Below, piece by piece: positions 26,285 to 35,713 of a stretch of DNA of 64,000 nt; the stretch's first letter is position 1; every line of letters starts with the position of its first letter. The notes under the pieces are model-generated. The model ran no database searches. It was not told the origin of the DNA and worked only from the letters and a program-made list of their open reading frames with translations. Source of the stretch: an uncultured Clostridia bacterium (GTDB lineage: Bacteria > Bacillota > Clostridia > Christensenellales > Borkfalkiaceae). Position numbers and translations under genes: made by a program. The stretch lies in assembly GCA_947630325.1 (NCBI GenBank), contig CANRHB010000005.1, positions 1-64,000 of the forward strand. Reading direction: 5' to 3'.

Positions 26285-28804
26285 TTATTTACGGCGTTTT
26301 ACGGCAACGACTGCCACGGGGACGCACACGAGCGCCGCACCGCACACGCAGGCGAGGGCGATCCACATCCACACGCCGCTGTCGGCAGGACCCGCGCTCT
26401 CCATGGAGGGCAGGATCTCGACCGTCGCGCCGCCGCTTACCGCCGCGTTGTCTCCTTCCTCCGTTTGGGGAACGGGGGCCGTTTTGGAGACTTCGGGCGT
26501 CACGGGAGCGGAGGGGTGTTCGCGCTCGGGAAGGATCCCCGGGGTCACAGGCAGTTCGGGCTCCGCTTCGGGAAGTTTTTCGGTCGACACCGCGGGAGCC
26601 TGCTCGGCCTTGGTCGCGGTTTCGGGTTTGCTCTCGGGCCGCACTTCGGGCTCTTGTGTCTTGCTCTCCTGCACCTCGGGTTCTTTTATCTCGGGTTGCA
26701 CTTCGGGAACAGGTTCGGGCTGTACTTCGGGAACGGGCTCGGGTTGAGGCTGAGGAGCGGGTTCCAAATTGGGTTCGGGTTGAGGCTGAGGAGCGGGTTC
26801 CGAATTGGGTTCGGGTTGAGGTTCGGGAACGGGTTCCGAATTGGGCTGAGGAGCGGGCTCCGCTTGCTGTACGGGCACCCTTTCTTTTTCCTCGGACTTA
26901 CCGCAGAGGACGCAGTAGCGGTAGGTGATTTCAAACCCGTCCTCCGTCTTTGTCAACCAAACCGACCAATCGTGGGCGTCCGAATTCAAGGGCAACGTTT
27001 CGCTCCCGATCAGCGCTCCGCATTCGGTGCAGTAGGTGTTCTTTGCGCCCTCTTCCATGCAGGTGGCTCTTCTTACTTCAACGGGTTCGCCCGCGGTGTG
27101 ACCCTTGGCTTCTTCGCCCGCCTCTCTTTGAACGTCGCCGCACTCGGAGCAGATCTTCTCGGTGTAGCCGTCCTCCGTGCAGGTCGCCTCGTGCTTTGTC
27201 TCATTGTAGCTGTGCCCCGTTGCGGGGATGCTATTTATCTCCTTAACGGCAGGGCAGAACTTGCAGTGGACGGACTGTTGCCCCTCCGTCGTGCAGGTGG
27301 GCGCAACGTCCACGGTGGGGGAATTCTCCCAAGTATGTTGGGCGGTCGGGTCCGTCTCCACCTGCGTTTCGCCGCAACGCGAACACGTTTTTGTCGTCAC
27401 CGTTCCGCCGCAACTCGTCTCGGTCGTCTCTTCCCAGCTGTGCCCGAGGGCGGTGTTTTGCTTTTCTGTACGGGTGGTCTCGCCGCACTTGACGCAAACG
27501 TTTACGGTATAGGCGTTTTCGGTGCAGGTCGCGGGAACTTCGCGGGAAACAATCTCATGTCCCTTTGCTTCGGTCGTCACCGTCTTTTTCTGTCCGCAGG
27601 CGGTGCAGATGTATTCCACTACATAGTCCTCGGTGCACGCGCCCCACTGTCCGCTTACGACCTTCCCGTTGCCATAATAGTGGGAGGAGGTCGCAGACGT
27701 CTCGTATGTCTCTTCCCCGAAGGTGAACTTCACGGCCACCGTTTCCTCATCCGGAAGGTTCTTCTTGAATTTGTCCTTTACGGTGACGGTAGCGACTGTC
27801 TTGTCTTTGGAGACAGTCAAATCGAAGTGGTCGGAACCGCTTGTCAATTCCCAGCCCATATTCTCGGGGAGGGCCTTGTTCTTCGAATCGAAGGTCGCGG
27901 TAAAGGTGTGGGAGCCGAGGTCGGGGTCGAAGGTGCGGCCGCCTCCCGTGAGCCCCTTGAATTCGGCGGGCTTGATCGAGCCGCCGACTTCGGTAATGTC
28001 GTCATAGATCGCATAGAGGCGAAGGACGGGCTCGTATTTTTCGGGCGTATAGAAGTCTTTGAGCATTTCGCCCGCATAGGTCATATCGAACTCGAACACG
28101 TTGCCGTCCGCGTCCGCCCAGCCCTTGAATTCGTGGTTTCCTTCCCACTTTGCCCATCTGTCGAGGGGAAGGCGGGCGAACTTGCCGCCGTATTCGAAGC
28201 CCGTGCTTCTGCCTGTGGAGGCATATTCGGTATCATTGATGCCCTTCCAGCCGTTGCTGTACCAATACACGGTGATGTTCTTGGGGTCGTACATCGCATA
28301 GAGGGTGGAACCCGCCGAAACGGTGTCGCCCTCGTGCACCCATTGCCCCTTGGTGGCGTTTTGAAGTCCGAGCGAATGCTCCACCCAGCGGGCGTTTTTC
28401 CAATCATAGCCCGCATTGTCGGCATAGCGAGGATCGGGTTTCTCTCCCTCATTGTACCAAGAAATGGGTCTGCCGTTGAGGTAGGTGTAATCCGTGCCGT
28501 AAGTTTTTTTGAGTAAGCACCACGTTTCGTCCGCTTTATCGCCCCAGAATTCGACTTCGACGGGCGCGGTGAACCAACCCACAAAATCATAGCCCTCGCG
28601 TTCGGGGGCGGGGAGTGCGGGCAGTTTGCCGTCCTCAAGTTGAACGGTTGTTGTTCCGTTTCCGTCATATGCCTCGAGGGCAACGGTGGCTACTGCGTCG
28701 GCGGACGCGCCGAGCGAACCTACGTGCAGTGCAAGGGGGACTTGGGAAAAGGCGAACACAGCCGCACAGCCGAGCCCCAAAATTCTTTTACGCATCTTTG
28801 TCAT
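26285..28804 (-). CDS. Surface protein with InlB-like, CxxC-repeat and Pro-rich regions
   Basis: 839 residues. Signal peptide ([20 protein letters not shown]), two InlB-like modules ([19 protein letters not shown]; later [18 protein letters not shown]), a beta domain (about 265-375), then about six repeats of [15 protein letters not shown] type (about 385-650) in which pairs of CxxC could bind metal or form disulfides. A linker of EPxPEPQPEP units (about 660-760) spans the wall. A C-terminal helix ([23 protein letters not shown]) and KRRK tail anchor it in the membrane; no LPxTG. AAGGAG six bases before ATG. Probable adhesion or interaction protein; function unknown. Confidence 0.82.
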   Translation of the reverse strand: MTKMRKRILGLGCAAVFAFSQVPLALHVGSLGASADAVATVALEAYDGNGTTTVQLEDGKLPALPAPEREGYDFVGWFTAPVEVEFWGDKADETWCLLKKTYGTDYTYLNGRPISWYNEGEKPDPRYADNAGYDWKNARWVEHSLGLQNATKGQWVHEGDTVSAGSTLYAMYDPKNITVYWYSNGWKGINDTEYASTGRSTGFEYGGKFARLPLDRWAKWEGNHEFKGWADADGNVFEFDMTYAGEMLKDFYTPEKYEPVLRLYAIYDDITEVGGSIKPAEFKGLTGGGRTFDPDLGSHTFTATFDSKNKALPENMGWELTSGSDHFDLTVSKDKTVATVTVKDKFKKNLPDEETVAVKFTFGEETYETSATSSHYYGNGKVVSGQWGACTEDYVVEYICTACGQKKTVTTEAKGHEIVSREVPATCTENAYTVNVCVKCGETTRTEKQNTALGHSWEETTETSCGGTVTTKTCSRCGETQVETDPTAQHTWENSPTVDVAPTCTTEGQQSVHCKFCPAVKEINSIPATGHSYNETKHEATCTEDGYTEKICSECGDVQREAGEEAKGHTAGEPVEVRRATCMEEGAKNTYCTECGALIGSETLPLNSDAHDWSVWLTKTEDGFEITYRYCVLCGKSEEKERVPVQQAEPAPQPNSEPVPEPQPEPNSEPAPQPQPEPNLEPAPQPQPEPVPEVQPEPVPEVQPEIKEPEVQESKTQEPEVRPESKPETATKAEQAPAVSTEKLPEAEPELPVTPGILPEREHPSAPVTPEVSKTAPVPQTEEGDNAAVSGGATVEILPSMESAGPADSGVWMWIALACVCGAALVCVPVAVVAVKRRK

Positions 28805-28850
28805 AGTGCGCTCCTTCTCCGCGCGGTGCGCGCGGATCGTTGTCTACTAT

Positions 28851-28878
28851 ATTATAGCAAGCGTTTTCGGAATTGCAA
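28851..28878 (-). promoter_or_regulatory. Promoter of the 839-residue surface protein
   Basis: Minus strand: -35 TTGCAA (28878-28873), 16 bases, -10 TATAAT (28856-28851). Confidence 0.72.
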
Positions 28879-28975
28879 CCTTTTCCCGAAAAAAATTAAG
28901 GCCCGTGAACGATTTTTTTGCATACGTATTGCGTTTTCGCGCAAAACCTTGAGCGTTTTCAAATGTTTAGAATCC

Positions 28976-29164
28976 GTCCCACCCCTACCCCCCTCCCATG
29001 GCGGGGGTAAGCGGAACCCTTCCACGGAGGGGGGGGGGGAGGTAAATGCTTGGCGCCCCTGTAGGGGAGCTGTCGCGCCTCGCGCGACTGAGGGGTTTTA
29101 GAGAACCCTTTCGGCATTCGCTCCGCTCATGCCACTTTCCCTAAAGGGGACAGCGGGGGGGGGC
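28976..29164 (+). repeat. Family A intergenic repeat, copy 3
   Basis: Contains CTTGGCGCCCCTGTAGGGG, GTCGCGC/GCGCGAC, ACTGAGGGGTTTT, AACCCTTTC and ACTTTCCCTAAAGGGGACAG, preceded by C/G tracts with a run of about eleven G near 29030. Confidence 0.85.
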
Positions 29165-29250
29165 AACAAAAATGCAAAACCTTTTCATCGGAGAGGGGAA
29201 AACATAGAAATTTTTCAGAAAAGAAATCATTTTTTTGTTACACTTTTTCA

Positions 29251-29279
29251 TTGACAAGGAAAAATTTTTGCATTATAAT
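29251..29279 (+). promoter_or_regulatory. Consensus sigma-A promoter of the deo operon
   Basis: Perfect TTGACA (29251-29256), 17 bases, TATAAT (29274-29279). No clear operator palindrome (DeoR/CytR) overlaps it by eye. Confidence 0.93.
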
Positions 29280-29313
29280 AGAAACGGCTCAAAATACGCA
29301 AGCGAGGAAACAA

Positions 29314-29973
29314 ATGGACATCCGTGAAATTTTAAGCAAATGCGACCACACCCAACTCTCCGTCACCGCGACCTGGAAGGACATCCAAGCGCTTATCGAC
29401 GACGGGATCAAGTATCATACCGCCTCCGTGTGCATCCCGCCCTGCTATGTGGGCGAGGCGAAAAAGTATGCGGGGGACAGGCTTGCCGTCTGCACCGTCA
29501 TCGGCTTTCCCAACGGCTACAACAGCAAGGAAGTGAAAGTATTCGAAACAAGGGAAGCGGTCAAGGCGGGCGCGGACGAGATCGATATGGTCATCAACAT
29601 CGGCGACCTCAAGGCGGGGCTTCATGATAAAATTCTCGACGAGATCAAGGCGATCAAGGAAGCCTGCGGCGGGAAGATCCTCAAAGTCATCATCGAGACT
29701 TGCCTCCTTACCGAGGAGGAGAAGATCGAGATGTGCAAGATCGTCACCGAGGCAAAGGCGGACTTCATCAAGACGTCCACGGGCTTTTCCAAGGCGGGCG
29801 CGACAAGAGAGGACGTGGCGCTCTTCAAAAAATATGTCGGCAAAGACGTGAAGATCAAGGCGGCAGGGGGAATTTCCTCCGTCAAGGACGCGGAGGACTT
29901 CGTTGCCCTCGGCGCAGAGCGGCTCGGCACGTCCCGCATTGTAAAGATCGTCAAGGAGGAACACCTGTTATGA
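29314..29973 (+). CDS. deoC: Deoxyribose-phosphate aldolase
   Basis: 219 residues. Splits 2-deoxyribose-5-phosphate into acetaldehyde and glyceraldehyde-3-phosphate, the last step of deoxynucleoside catabolism, in the cytosol. TIM-barrel class I aldolase: Schiff-base Lys is K153 in FIKTSTGF; Asp91 in [10 protein letters not shown] and the C-terminal KAAGGISS phosphate site are present. ATG 29314 is preferred to in-frame codons upstream because GCGAGGA lies five bases before it and the upstream codons overlap the promoter. First gene of the deo operon; overlaps deoD by ATGA. Confidence 0.97.
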   Translation: MDIREILSKCDHTQLSVTATWKDIQALIDDGIKYHTASVCIPPCYVGEAKKYAGDRLAVCTVIGFPNGYNSKEVKVFETREAVKAGADEIDMVINIGDLKAGLHDKILDEIKAIKEACGGKILKVIIETCLLTEEEKIEMCKIVTEAKADFIKTSTGFSKAGATREDVALFKKYVGKDVKIKAAGGISSVKDAEDFVALGAERLGTSRIVKIVKEEHLL

Positions 29974-30689
29974 GCGAACATCCCAACATTCCCACCCCCC
30001 ACATCGCCGCAAAGTACGGCGACTTTGCAAAGACCGTTTTAATGCCCGGCGACCCCCTCCGCGCAAAGTTCATCGCGGAGAACTTCTTCGAGAACCCCGT
30101 CCTCGTCAACAACGTGCGCGGGGTCAACGGCTTTACGGGAACGTATAAGGGCAAAAAAGTGTCTGTCATGGCGTCGGGCATGGGCCAACCCGCCATCGGC
30201 ATCTATTCATACGAACTTTTCAACTTTTACGGCGTGGAGCAGATCATCCGCGTCGGTTCCTGCGGCACTTTCGATAAGGACTTGCACGTGCGCGACCTCA
30301 TTCTCGCGCAGGGCGCCTGCACCAACGGCAACTATGCCGCGCAGTACAACCTTCCCGGCACCTTCTGCCCGATCGCCGATTTCGGACTTTTGAAACGGGC
30401 GGCGGAACTCTGCGAAGAGGCGGGCGTGCGCTACAAAGTGGGCAACATCTTCTCCTCCGACATGTTCTATGACGACGCGAACAGCGGGATGCAGTGGGCG
30501 AAGATGGGGGTGCTCGGCGTGGAGATGGAGAGCGCGGCGCTCTACTGCAACGCCGCCCGCGCGGGCAAAAAAGCGCTCTGTATCTGCACCGTGAGCGACA
30601 GTTTCATCCATCCCGAAGAGAACACCACCGCCGAAGAGCGGCAGAACTCCTTTACCGCGATGATGAAGATCGCGCTCGAATTGGCATAA
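29970..30689 (+). CDS. deoD: Purine-nucleoside phosphorylase, DeoD type
   Basis: 239 residues, hexameric-type PNP. Phosphorolyses purine (deoxy)nucleosides to base and (deoxy)ribose-1-phosphate. [12 protein letters not shown] and [15 protein letters not shown] (25-39) form the phosphate site, RVGSCGTF the central loop, [10 protein letters not shown] (about 177-186) binds the ribose, and [12 protein letters not shown] carries the catalytic Asp. AAGGAGGA (29953-29960) precedes the ATG, which overlaps the deoC stop. Provides the deoxyribose-1-phosphate used by DeoB. Confidence 0.96.
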   Translation: MSEHPNIPTPHIAAKYGDFAKTVLMPGDPLRAKFIAENFFENPVLVNNVRGVNGFTGTYKGKKVSVMASGMGQPAIGIYSYELFNFYGVEQIIRVGSCGTFDKDLHVRDLILAQGACTNGNYAAQYNLPGTFCPIADFGLLKRAAELCEEAGVRYKVGNIFSSDMFYDDANSGMQWAKMGVLGVEMESAALYCNAARAGKKALCICTVSDSFIHPEENTTAEERQNSFTAMMKIALELA

Positions 30690-30704
30690 CGCGGAGGCAA
30701 AGCC

Positions 30705-31868
30705 GTGGCGAAGAGATTTTTTCTGATCGTACTCGACAGTTTCGGCGTGGGGGAACTCCCAGACGCCTACCTTTGGCATGACGAGGGAAGCGATACCCTC
30801 GGCGCCATCCGTCATCATCCGAATTTCCACTGTCCCGAACTCGAGGCGTTCGGGCTCTTCAACATCGACGGCGTGGGCGGCGGCGTTCCCGCTCCCAAGG
30901 CAAGCTATGCGAAGATGGCCGAAAAGTCGATGGGCAAGGACACCACCATCGGGCATTGGGAGATCGCGGGCATTATCTCGCCCGAACCGCTCCCCACCTA
31001 CCCCGAGGGCTTCCCCAAGGAACTCATCGAGGAATTCGAGCAAAAGACGGGGAGAAAGGTCATCTGCAATAAACCCTATTCGGGCACCGAGGTCATCAAG
31101 GACTATGGCGAAGAACATGTCAAAACGGGGGCGCTCATCGTGTACACCTCCGCGGACAGCGTGTTCCAGATCGCCGCGCACGAGGACGTCGTGCCCGTGA
31201 AAGAACTCTACCGCTACTGCGAGATCGCGCGGGAGATGCTCGTACCTCCCCACAACGTGGGAAGAGTCATCGCCCGTCCCTTTAACGGCGAATATCCCTT
31301 TACGCGTACTTCCAACCGTCACGATTTTTCCCTCGTGCCCCCTTCGGACACCATGCTCAACCTCCTGCAAAAGGCGGGGTACGACACCATCTCGGTGGGC
31401 AAAATTTACGACATCTTTGCGGGGAGCGGCGTTTCGGAGAGCAACCGCACCGTCTCCAACACCCACGGAATGCAGGTCACAAAGGAGATCGAGGGGAGAG
31501 ACTTTAACGGGCTTTGCTTTGTCAACCTCGTCGATTTCGACATGAAATACGGCCACAGGAACGACGTTGCGGGCTATGCCGCGGCGGCGACCGAGTTCGA
31601 CGGATTCTTGAGTAAATTCATCCAAGACATGCGGGAGGACGACGTTCTCCTCATCACCGCCGACCACGGTTGCGACCCCGCGACCCCGTCTACCGACCAT
31701 TCCCGCGAATATACTCCCATGCTTATCTATGGGCAGAAGATCAGAAGCGGCGTCAACCTCGGCGTCCGCCCGAGTTTTGCGGACATCTCCGCGACCGTGC
31801 TCGATTTCTTCGGCGTTCCGCAGGAGAATACGAGCGGCAAGAGTTTTTTGAAGGAAGTTACGAAATGA
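30705..31868 (+). CDS. deoB: Phosphopentomutase
   Basis: 387 residues. Converts (deoxy)ribose-1-phosphate to the 5-phosphate. Alkaline-phosphatase superfamily: metal-binding VLDSFGVGELPDA near residue 10, the phosphorylated Thr within GKDTTIGHWEI (about 85), and the second metal cluster ITADHGCDPATPSTDHSRE (about 313-331). Length matches the family. GTG start with CGGAGG seven bases upstream. Stop overlaps cdd start (ATGA). Confidence 0.96.
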   Translation: MAKRFFLIVLDSFGVGELPDAYLWHDEGSDTLGAIRHHPNFHCPELEAFGLFNIDGVGGGVPAPKASYAKMAEKSMGKDTTIGHWEIAGIISPEPLPTYPEGFPKELIEEFEQKTGRKVICNKPYSGTEVIKDYGEEHVKTGALIVYTSADSVFQIAAHEDVVPVKELYRYCEIAREMLVPPHNVGRVIARPFNGEYPFTRTSNRHDFSLVPPSDTMLNLLQKAGYDTISVGKIYDIFAGSGVSESNRTVSNTHGMQVTKEIEGRDFNGLCFVNLVDFDMKYGHRNDVAGYAAAATEFDGFLSKFIQDMREDDVLLITADHGCDPATPSTDHSREYTPMLIYGQKIRSGVNLGVRPSFADISATVLDFFGVPQENTSGKSFLKEVTK

Positions 31869-32269
31869 TCGACGATAAAACTTTGATGGAAGAGGCGCAG
31901 AAGGCGCGCGAACGCTCCTACTCGCCCTATTCTCATTTCCGCGTGGGGGCGGCGCTCCTGACGAAGAGCGGAAAACTCTACACGGGCTGCAACATCGAAA
32001 ACGCGGCGTATTCGGCCACCGTCTGCGCCGAGCGCACCGCCTTTTTTAAGGCAGTGAGCGAGGGAGAGCGGGAGTTCGAAGCGCTCGCAATCGTGGGCGG
32101 AAAGGAGGGGGAGACCTCCGATTTCTGCGCTCCCTGCGGCGTTTGCAGGCAGGTGATCGCCGAGTTCTGCCCGAAGAATTTCAAAATTTTGCTCGGAAAC
32201 CCCGAAAAGTTCGAGGCGTACACCTTGGAAGCGTTGCTTCCCTTCTCATTCACCGAAAAAGACCTCTGA
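31865..32269 (+). CDS. cdd: Cytidine deaminase
   Basis: 134 residues, tetrameric homologue length. Deaminates cytidine and deoxycytidine to uridine and deoxyuridine, feeding the pyrimidine phosphorylase. Zinc site CAE (54-56) plus PCGVC (90-94); NIENAAY substrate loop at 43-49; FxVGAAL near 25-31. ATG 31865 overlaps the deoB stop and starts the conserved N-terminus. Confidence 0.96.
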   Translation: MIDDKTLMEEAQKARERSYSPYSHFRVGAALLTKSGKLYTGCNIENAAYSATVCAERTAFFKAVSEGEREFEALAIVGGKEGETSDFCAPCGVCRQVIAEFCPKNFKILLGNPEKFEAYTLEALLPFSFTEKDL

Positions 32270-32273
32270 TCTT

Positions 32274-33764
32274 ATGAAAAAACGGCTTACGAAAATTTTT
32301 GCTCCCGTCTTTGCCCTGCTCTTTGTCTGCGCGGGGCTTGCGGGTTGCGCGCCTTCGGATCCGTCCAAGCCCACGCCTCCGACGCCCTCGGGCGGAACGG
32401 TCGAACTCTCCTTTTTTGCCGTCAACGATCTGCACGGGAAGTTCATGGACACAAGCGGCCAGCCCGGCGTGGACGAATTCACCACCTATTTGAAAGATCT
32501 CTATAAAGATACGGCGCGCGAGGAAATTCTGCTCTCCTCAGGGGACATGTGGCAGGGGACGGTGGAGTCCTCTTCCAACCAAGGGCAACTCATGACGGAG
32601 TGGATGAACGAGGTCGGGTTTGTCTCCATGACCCTCGGCAACCATGAATTCGATTGGGGCCCCGCCGTGCTCGATCCCAACAGCGAACTTGCGGAGTTTC
32701 CCTTCCTCGGCATCAACGTGACCTATCAGGGCGGGCCCGCAAGCTATTGCAAGCCCTCCGTCATCGTGGAAAAGAGCGGCGTCAAGATCGGCGTCATCGG
32801 CGCGATCGGCGATTGCCTTTCGTCCATCTCGGGCGAATTCCAGACGGGGCTCCACTTCGCAACGGGCGGGGAGCTCACTGCGCTCGTCAAAAAGGAGTCC
32901 ACCCGCTTAAGAAAGGAGGAGGGGTGCGATCTTATCGTCTACTCCATTCACGACGGCGGCGACGATTTCTCGTCCTCGGGCGTCAACAATGTCAAAAACA
33001 GCGACATGTCCTATTACGATACCGCCCTCTCGGACGGCTATGTCGACCTCGTGTTCGAGGGGCACACCCACAAACAGTATATCCTTAAAGACGAATACGG
33101 CGTCTATCATCTGCAGGGCGGCGGCGAGAACAAGGCGATCAGCCGCGCCGACGTCTCCATCGACACGGAAACGGGGGAATATACCGTCACTCCCAAACTC
33201 GTCAAAAACAGCGAGTATGCAAAGAGCAGTCTCCAAGACGACCCCGTGGTGGAAACGATCTATGAAAAATATTTCCCCGACAGCGATCCCTATACAACGG
33301 TGCTTGGGGAGAACGTCTATAAATGGGATTCCTCCGATATTGCCGACAAGGTCGCCGAACTATATTATAATAAAGGTATAGAGGAATGGGGCGACGAGTA
33401 CGAGATCGCGCTCGGCGGCGGCTACCTTAAAACGCGCAGTCCTTACGACCTCGCAAAGGGGAACGTCACCTATGCCGACCTCTTCTCCATCCTTCCCTTC
33501 GACAACGCCATTGTCCTCGGCAGTATCAAGGGCAGGTTCTTAAAGAGCAACTTCCTGTCTACAACGAATAAAAACTATCACACCTATACCAAAGGGCTCT
33601 ATGCGAGCGACGTGGACGACGATAAAACTTACTATATCGTGGTGGACAGTTACACCTCCAGCTATGCGCCCAATCACATCACGGAAGTAAAGCGGCTCGA
33701 GGGCAAAGTCTATGCGCGCGACCTCGTGGCGGACTACATCGCGGACGGCAGAAGGGGAAACTGA
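32274..33764 (+). CDS. 5'-nucleotidase / metallophosphoesterase lipoprotein (UshA-like)
   Basis: 496 residues. Lipobox LAGC with C25 predicts outer-face lipid anchoring. Metallophosphatase motifs NDLHG (51-55), GDMWQG (90-95), GNHEFDWG (122-129) and GHTH (near 260) coordinate two metals; the 5'-nucleotidase C-terminal domain (about 330-490) carries the substrate pocket (GGGYLK; ADLFSILPFDN). Would dephosphorylate extracellular (deoxy)nucleotides so that nucleosides can be imported. Four bases after cdd and inside the deo operon, which supports the nucleotide substrate. Confidence 0.93.
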   Translation: MKKRLTKIFAPVFALLFVCAGLAGCAPSDPSKPTPPTPSGGTVELSFFAVNDLHGKFMDTSGQPGVDEFTTYLKDLYKDTAREEILLSSGDMWQGTVESSSNQGQLMTEWMNEVGFVSMTLGNHEFDWGPAVLDPNSELAEFPFLGINVTYQGGPASYCKPSVIVEKSGVKIGVIGAIGDCLSSISGEFQTGLHFATGGELTALVKKESTRLRKEEGCDLIVYSIHDGGDDFSSSGVNNVKNSDMSYYDTALSDGYVDLVFEGHTHKQYILKDEYGVYHLQGGGENKAISRADVSIDTETGEYTVTPKLVKNSEYAKSSLQDDPVVETIYEKYFPDSDPYTTVLGENVYKWDSSDIADKVAELYYNKGIEEWGDEYEIALGGGYLKTRSPYDLAKGNVTYADLFSILPFDNAIVLGSIKGRFLKSNFLSTTNKNYHTYTKGLYASDVDDDKTYYIVVDSYTSSYAPNHITEVKRLEGKVYARDLVADYIADGRRGN

Positions 33765-33789
33765 GTTTTATTCAAAGGGGAGAAAACAT

Positions 33790-35091
33790 ATGAGAATGTA
33801 CGACATCATCAAGAAAAAGCGGGACGGCGGGGAACTGACCACCGAGGAGATCAAATTCTTCATCGAAGGGGTGACGGACGGGAGCATTCCCGACTACCAG
33901 ATCACCGCACTCCTCATGGCGATCTACTACCGCGGCATGAATGTGCGCGAAACTTGCGACCTTACCTTTGCCGTGCGCGATTCGGGGGAGCGGCTCGACT
34001 TTTCGGCCATCGACGGCATCCGCGTGGACAAGCACTCCACGGGCGGCGTGGGGGATAAGACCAGCCTCGTCGTCGCGCCCATCGTCGCCTCCTTCGGGGT
34101 AAAAGTCGCAAAAATGAGCGGCAGGGGCCTCGGGCACACGGGCGGCACCGTGGACAAACTCGAGGCGATCGACGGATTCCGCACCACCCTTTCGGAGGAG
34201 GAATTCATCGCGCAGGTGAACAAGATCGGGCTCTCCATCGTCGGGCAGTCGCGGCAGTTCGCCCCCGCCGACAAGAAACTCTATGCCCTCCGCGACGTCA
34301 CGGCGACGGTGGACAGTATGCCCCTTATCGCCGCAAGCATCATGGGCAAAAAACTCGCCGCCGACGACGATTGCATCGTGCTCGACGTCAAAACGGGGAG
34401 CGGGTCGTTCATGAAAACGACGGAAAAGAGCAAGGAACTCGCGCGGCTGATGGTGGACATCGGCAAGAACGCGGGCAAAAAGATGGTGGCGCTCATCACC
34501 AATATGGACCGTCCCTTGGGGAATGCCATCGGCAACTCCCTCGAAGTCATCGAGGCGGTGGAGACGTTGAAGGGGAGAGGCCCCGCCGATCTTACCGAGG
34601 TGTGCATGACCCTCGCGGGGTACATGCTCTCCCTCGCGGGCAAGGGAACGCCCGAGGAATGCAGAAAACTTGCCGAGCGGTCGATCTCCGACGGCAGTGC
34701 GCTTGAAAAACTCATCCAAACGGTCAGGGCGCAGGGCGGGAACGCCGCGCTCATCGAAAATACCGAAAACTTCGCAAAGGCGAAATATTCCCACGCCGTG
34801 AAGAGCGTCAAGCGGGGATATATCGTGCGGGCGGATACCGAGGCATACGGGCTTGCAAGCCTTACCCTCGGCGCGGGGCGCAACACGGCGGAGGATCCCA
34901 TCGACTACAGCGCGGGCATTCTCCTTCGCAAAAAGACGGGCGATCTCGTCTCGGAGGGGGAGGAAATTGCGACCCTCTTCTCCAACGATCCCGCCTCCTT
35001 CGTAGCGGCGGAGGAGAAACTCCTCTCGGCGACCGTCATCGAGGACGAAAAGCCCATAGACGAGCCCCTCGTGTACGACATCATCGAATAA
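33790..35091 (+). CDS. pdp: Pyrimidine-nucleoside phosphorylase
   Basis: 433 residues. Phosphorolyses uridine, thymidine and deoxyuridine to base plus (deoxy)ribose-1-phosphate. Conserved DKHSTGGVGDKTSL (about 80-93), MSGRGLGHTGGTVDKLE (about 108-124) and the DVKTGSGSFMKT phosphate/base region. Length and sequence fit the Bacillus Pdp group rather than E. coli DeoA only by general feel. AAGGGGAG precedes ATG 33790; in-frame codons upstream overlap the preceding gene. Sits between the nucleotidase and thymidine kinase. Confidence 0.95.
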   Translation: MRMYDIIKKKRDGGELTTEEIKFFIEGVTDGSIPDYQITALLMAIYYRGMNVRETCDLTFAVRDSGERLDFSAIDGIRVDKHSTGGVGDKTSLVVAPIVASFGVKVAKMSGRGLGHTGGTVDKLEAIDGFRTTLSEEEFIAQVNKIGLSIVGQSRQFAPADKKLYALRDVTATVDSMPLIAASIMGKKLAADDDCIVLDVKTGSGSFMKTTEKSKELARLMVDIGKNAGKKMVALITNMDRPLGNAIGNSLEVIEAVETLKGRGPADLTEVCMTLAGYMLSLAGKGTPEECRKLAERSISDGSALEKLIQTVRAQGGNAALIENTENFAKAKYSHAVKSVKRGYIVRADTEAYGLASLTLGAGRNTAEDPIDYSAGILLRKKTGDLVSEGEEIATLFSNDPASFVAAEEKLLSATVIEDEKPIDEPLVYDIIE

Positions 35092-35107
35092 ACGGACGGA
35101 AAAAAGT

Positions 35108-35713
35108 ATGGCAAAGCTGTATTTCAAGTTTGGGGCAATGGGCTCTTCCAAGACGGCGCAGGCGCTCATCACCAAGTTCAACTATGAAGAGCGGGACATG
35201 AAGGTGTTGCTCTTGAAGCCCGCAGTGGACACACGGGACGGCGACACCGTCGTTAGGTCCCGCATCGGGCTCGAACAGGGCGCAATCGCGGTGGACGAGG
35301 AAGAGGACCTATACAAACTCTATCTTGAAAAATATGCCGACCGAAACGTCATCATCGTGGACGAATGCCAGTTCCTCACCCCAAAGCAGGTGGACGAACT
35401 CGCCGACATCGTCATGCAAAAGGACGTCCCCGTGCTCTGTTTCGGGCTTGCGACCGACTTCACCACCCACCTCTTCCCGGGGAGCAAGCGGCTGTTCGAG
35501 ATCGCCGAGTCCATCAGCGAAATAAAATCGGTCTGCACCTGCGGGGCGAAGGCAACGGTAAACGCCCGTCTCGACGAAAACGGGAAGATCGTCACGGAGG
35601 GCTCTCAGGTCCTCCTCGGCGGCAACGACAGATATGTCGCCATGTGCCGTAAGTGCTGGCTCAAACAGCTTGCGGCGCAAAAGGAAACACTCGGGAGAAA
35701 ACCATGCATCTGA
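35108..35713 (+). CDS. tdk: Thymidine kinase, type II
   Basis: 201 residues. Phosphorylates thymidine with ATP for salvage, opposing Pdp. P-loop GAMGSSKT (9-16), VDECQF with the catalytic base (84-89), and a structural zinc site CTCG...CRKC (about 143-187), all hallmarks of the TK1-like class. The last ten bases overlap the endonuclease gene. Its presence in a catabolic operon lets the cell choose between salvage and degradation of thymidine. Confidence 0.96.
   Translation: MAKLYFKFGAMGSSKTAQALITKFNYEERDMKVLLLKPAVDTRDGDTVVRSRIGLEQGAIAVDEEEDLYKLYLEKYADRNVIIVDECQFLTPKQVDELADIVMQKDVPVLCFGLATDFTTHLFPGSKRLFEIAESISEIKSVCTCGAKATVNARLDENGKIVTEGSQVLLGGNDRYVAMCRKCWLKQLAAQKETLGRKPCI

Larger units (their letters stand above)
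28805..29313. other. Gene-free divergent region between surface protein and deo operon
   Basis: 509 bases holding the minus-strand promoter at 28851, a family A repeat copy (28976-29164) and the deo promoter at 29251. GCGCGGTGCGCGCGG near 28822 can form a short leader hairpin for the surface-protein mRNA. No gene seen. Confidence 0.8.

Noticed and set aside
26465..28516. Plus-strand open frame of 683 codons opposite the CxxC-repeat surface protein
   Set aside because: Gly/Phe/Leu-rich nonsense caused by codon bias of the real gene, which has signal peptide, promoter and terminator on the minus strand.
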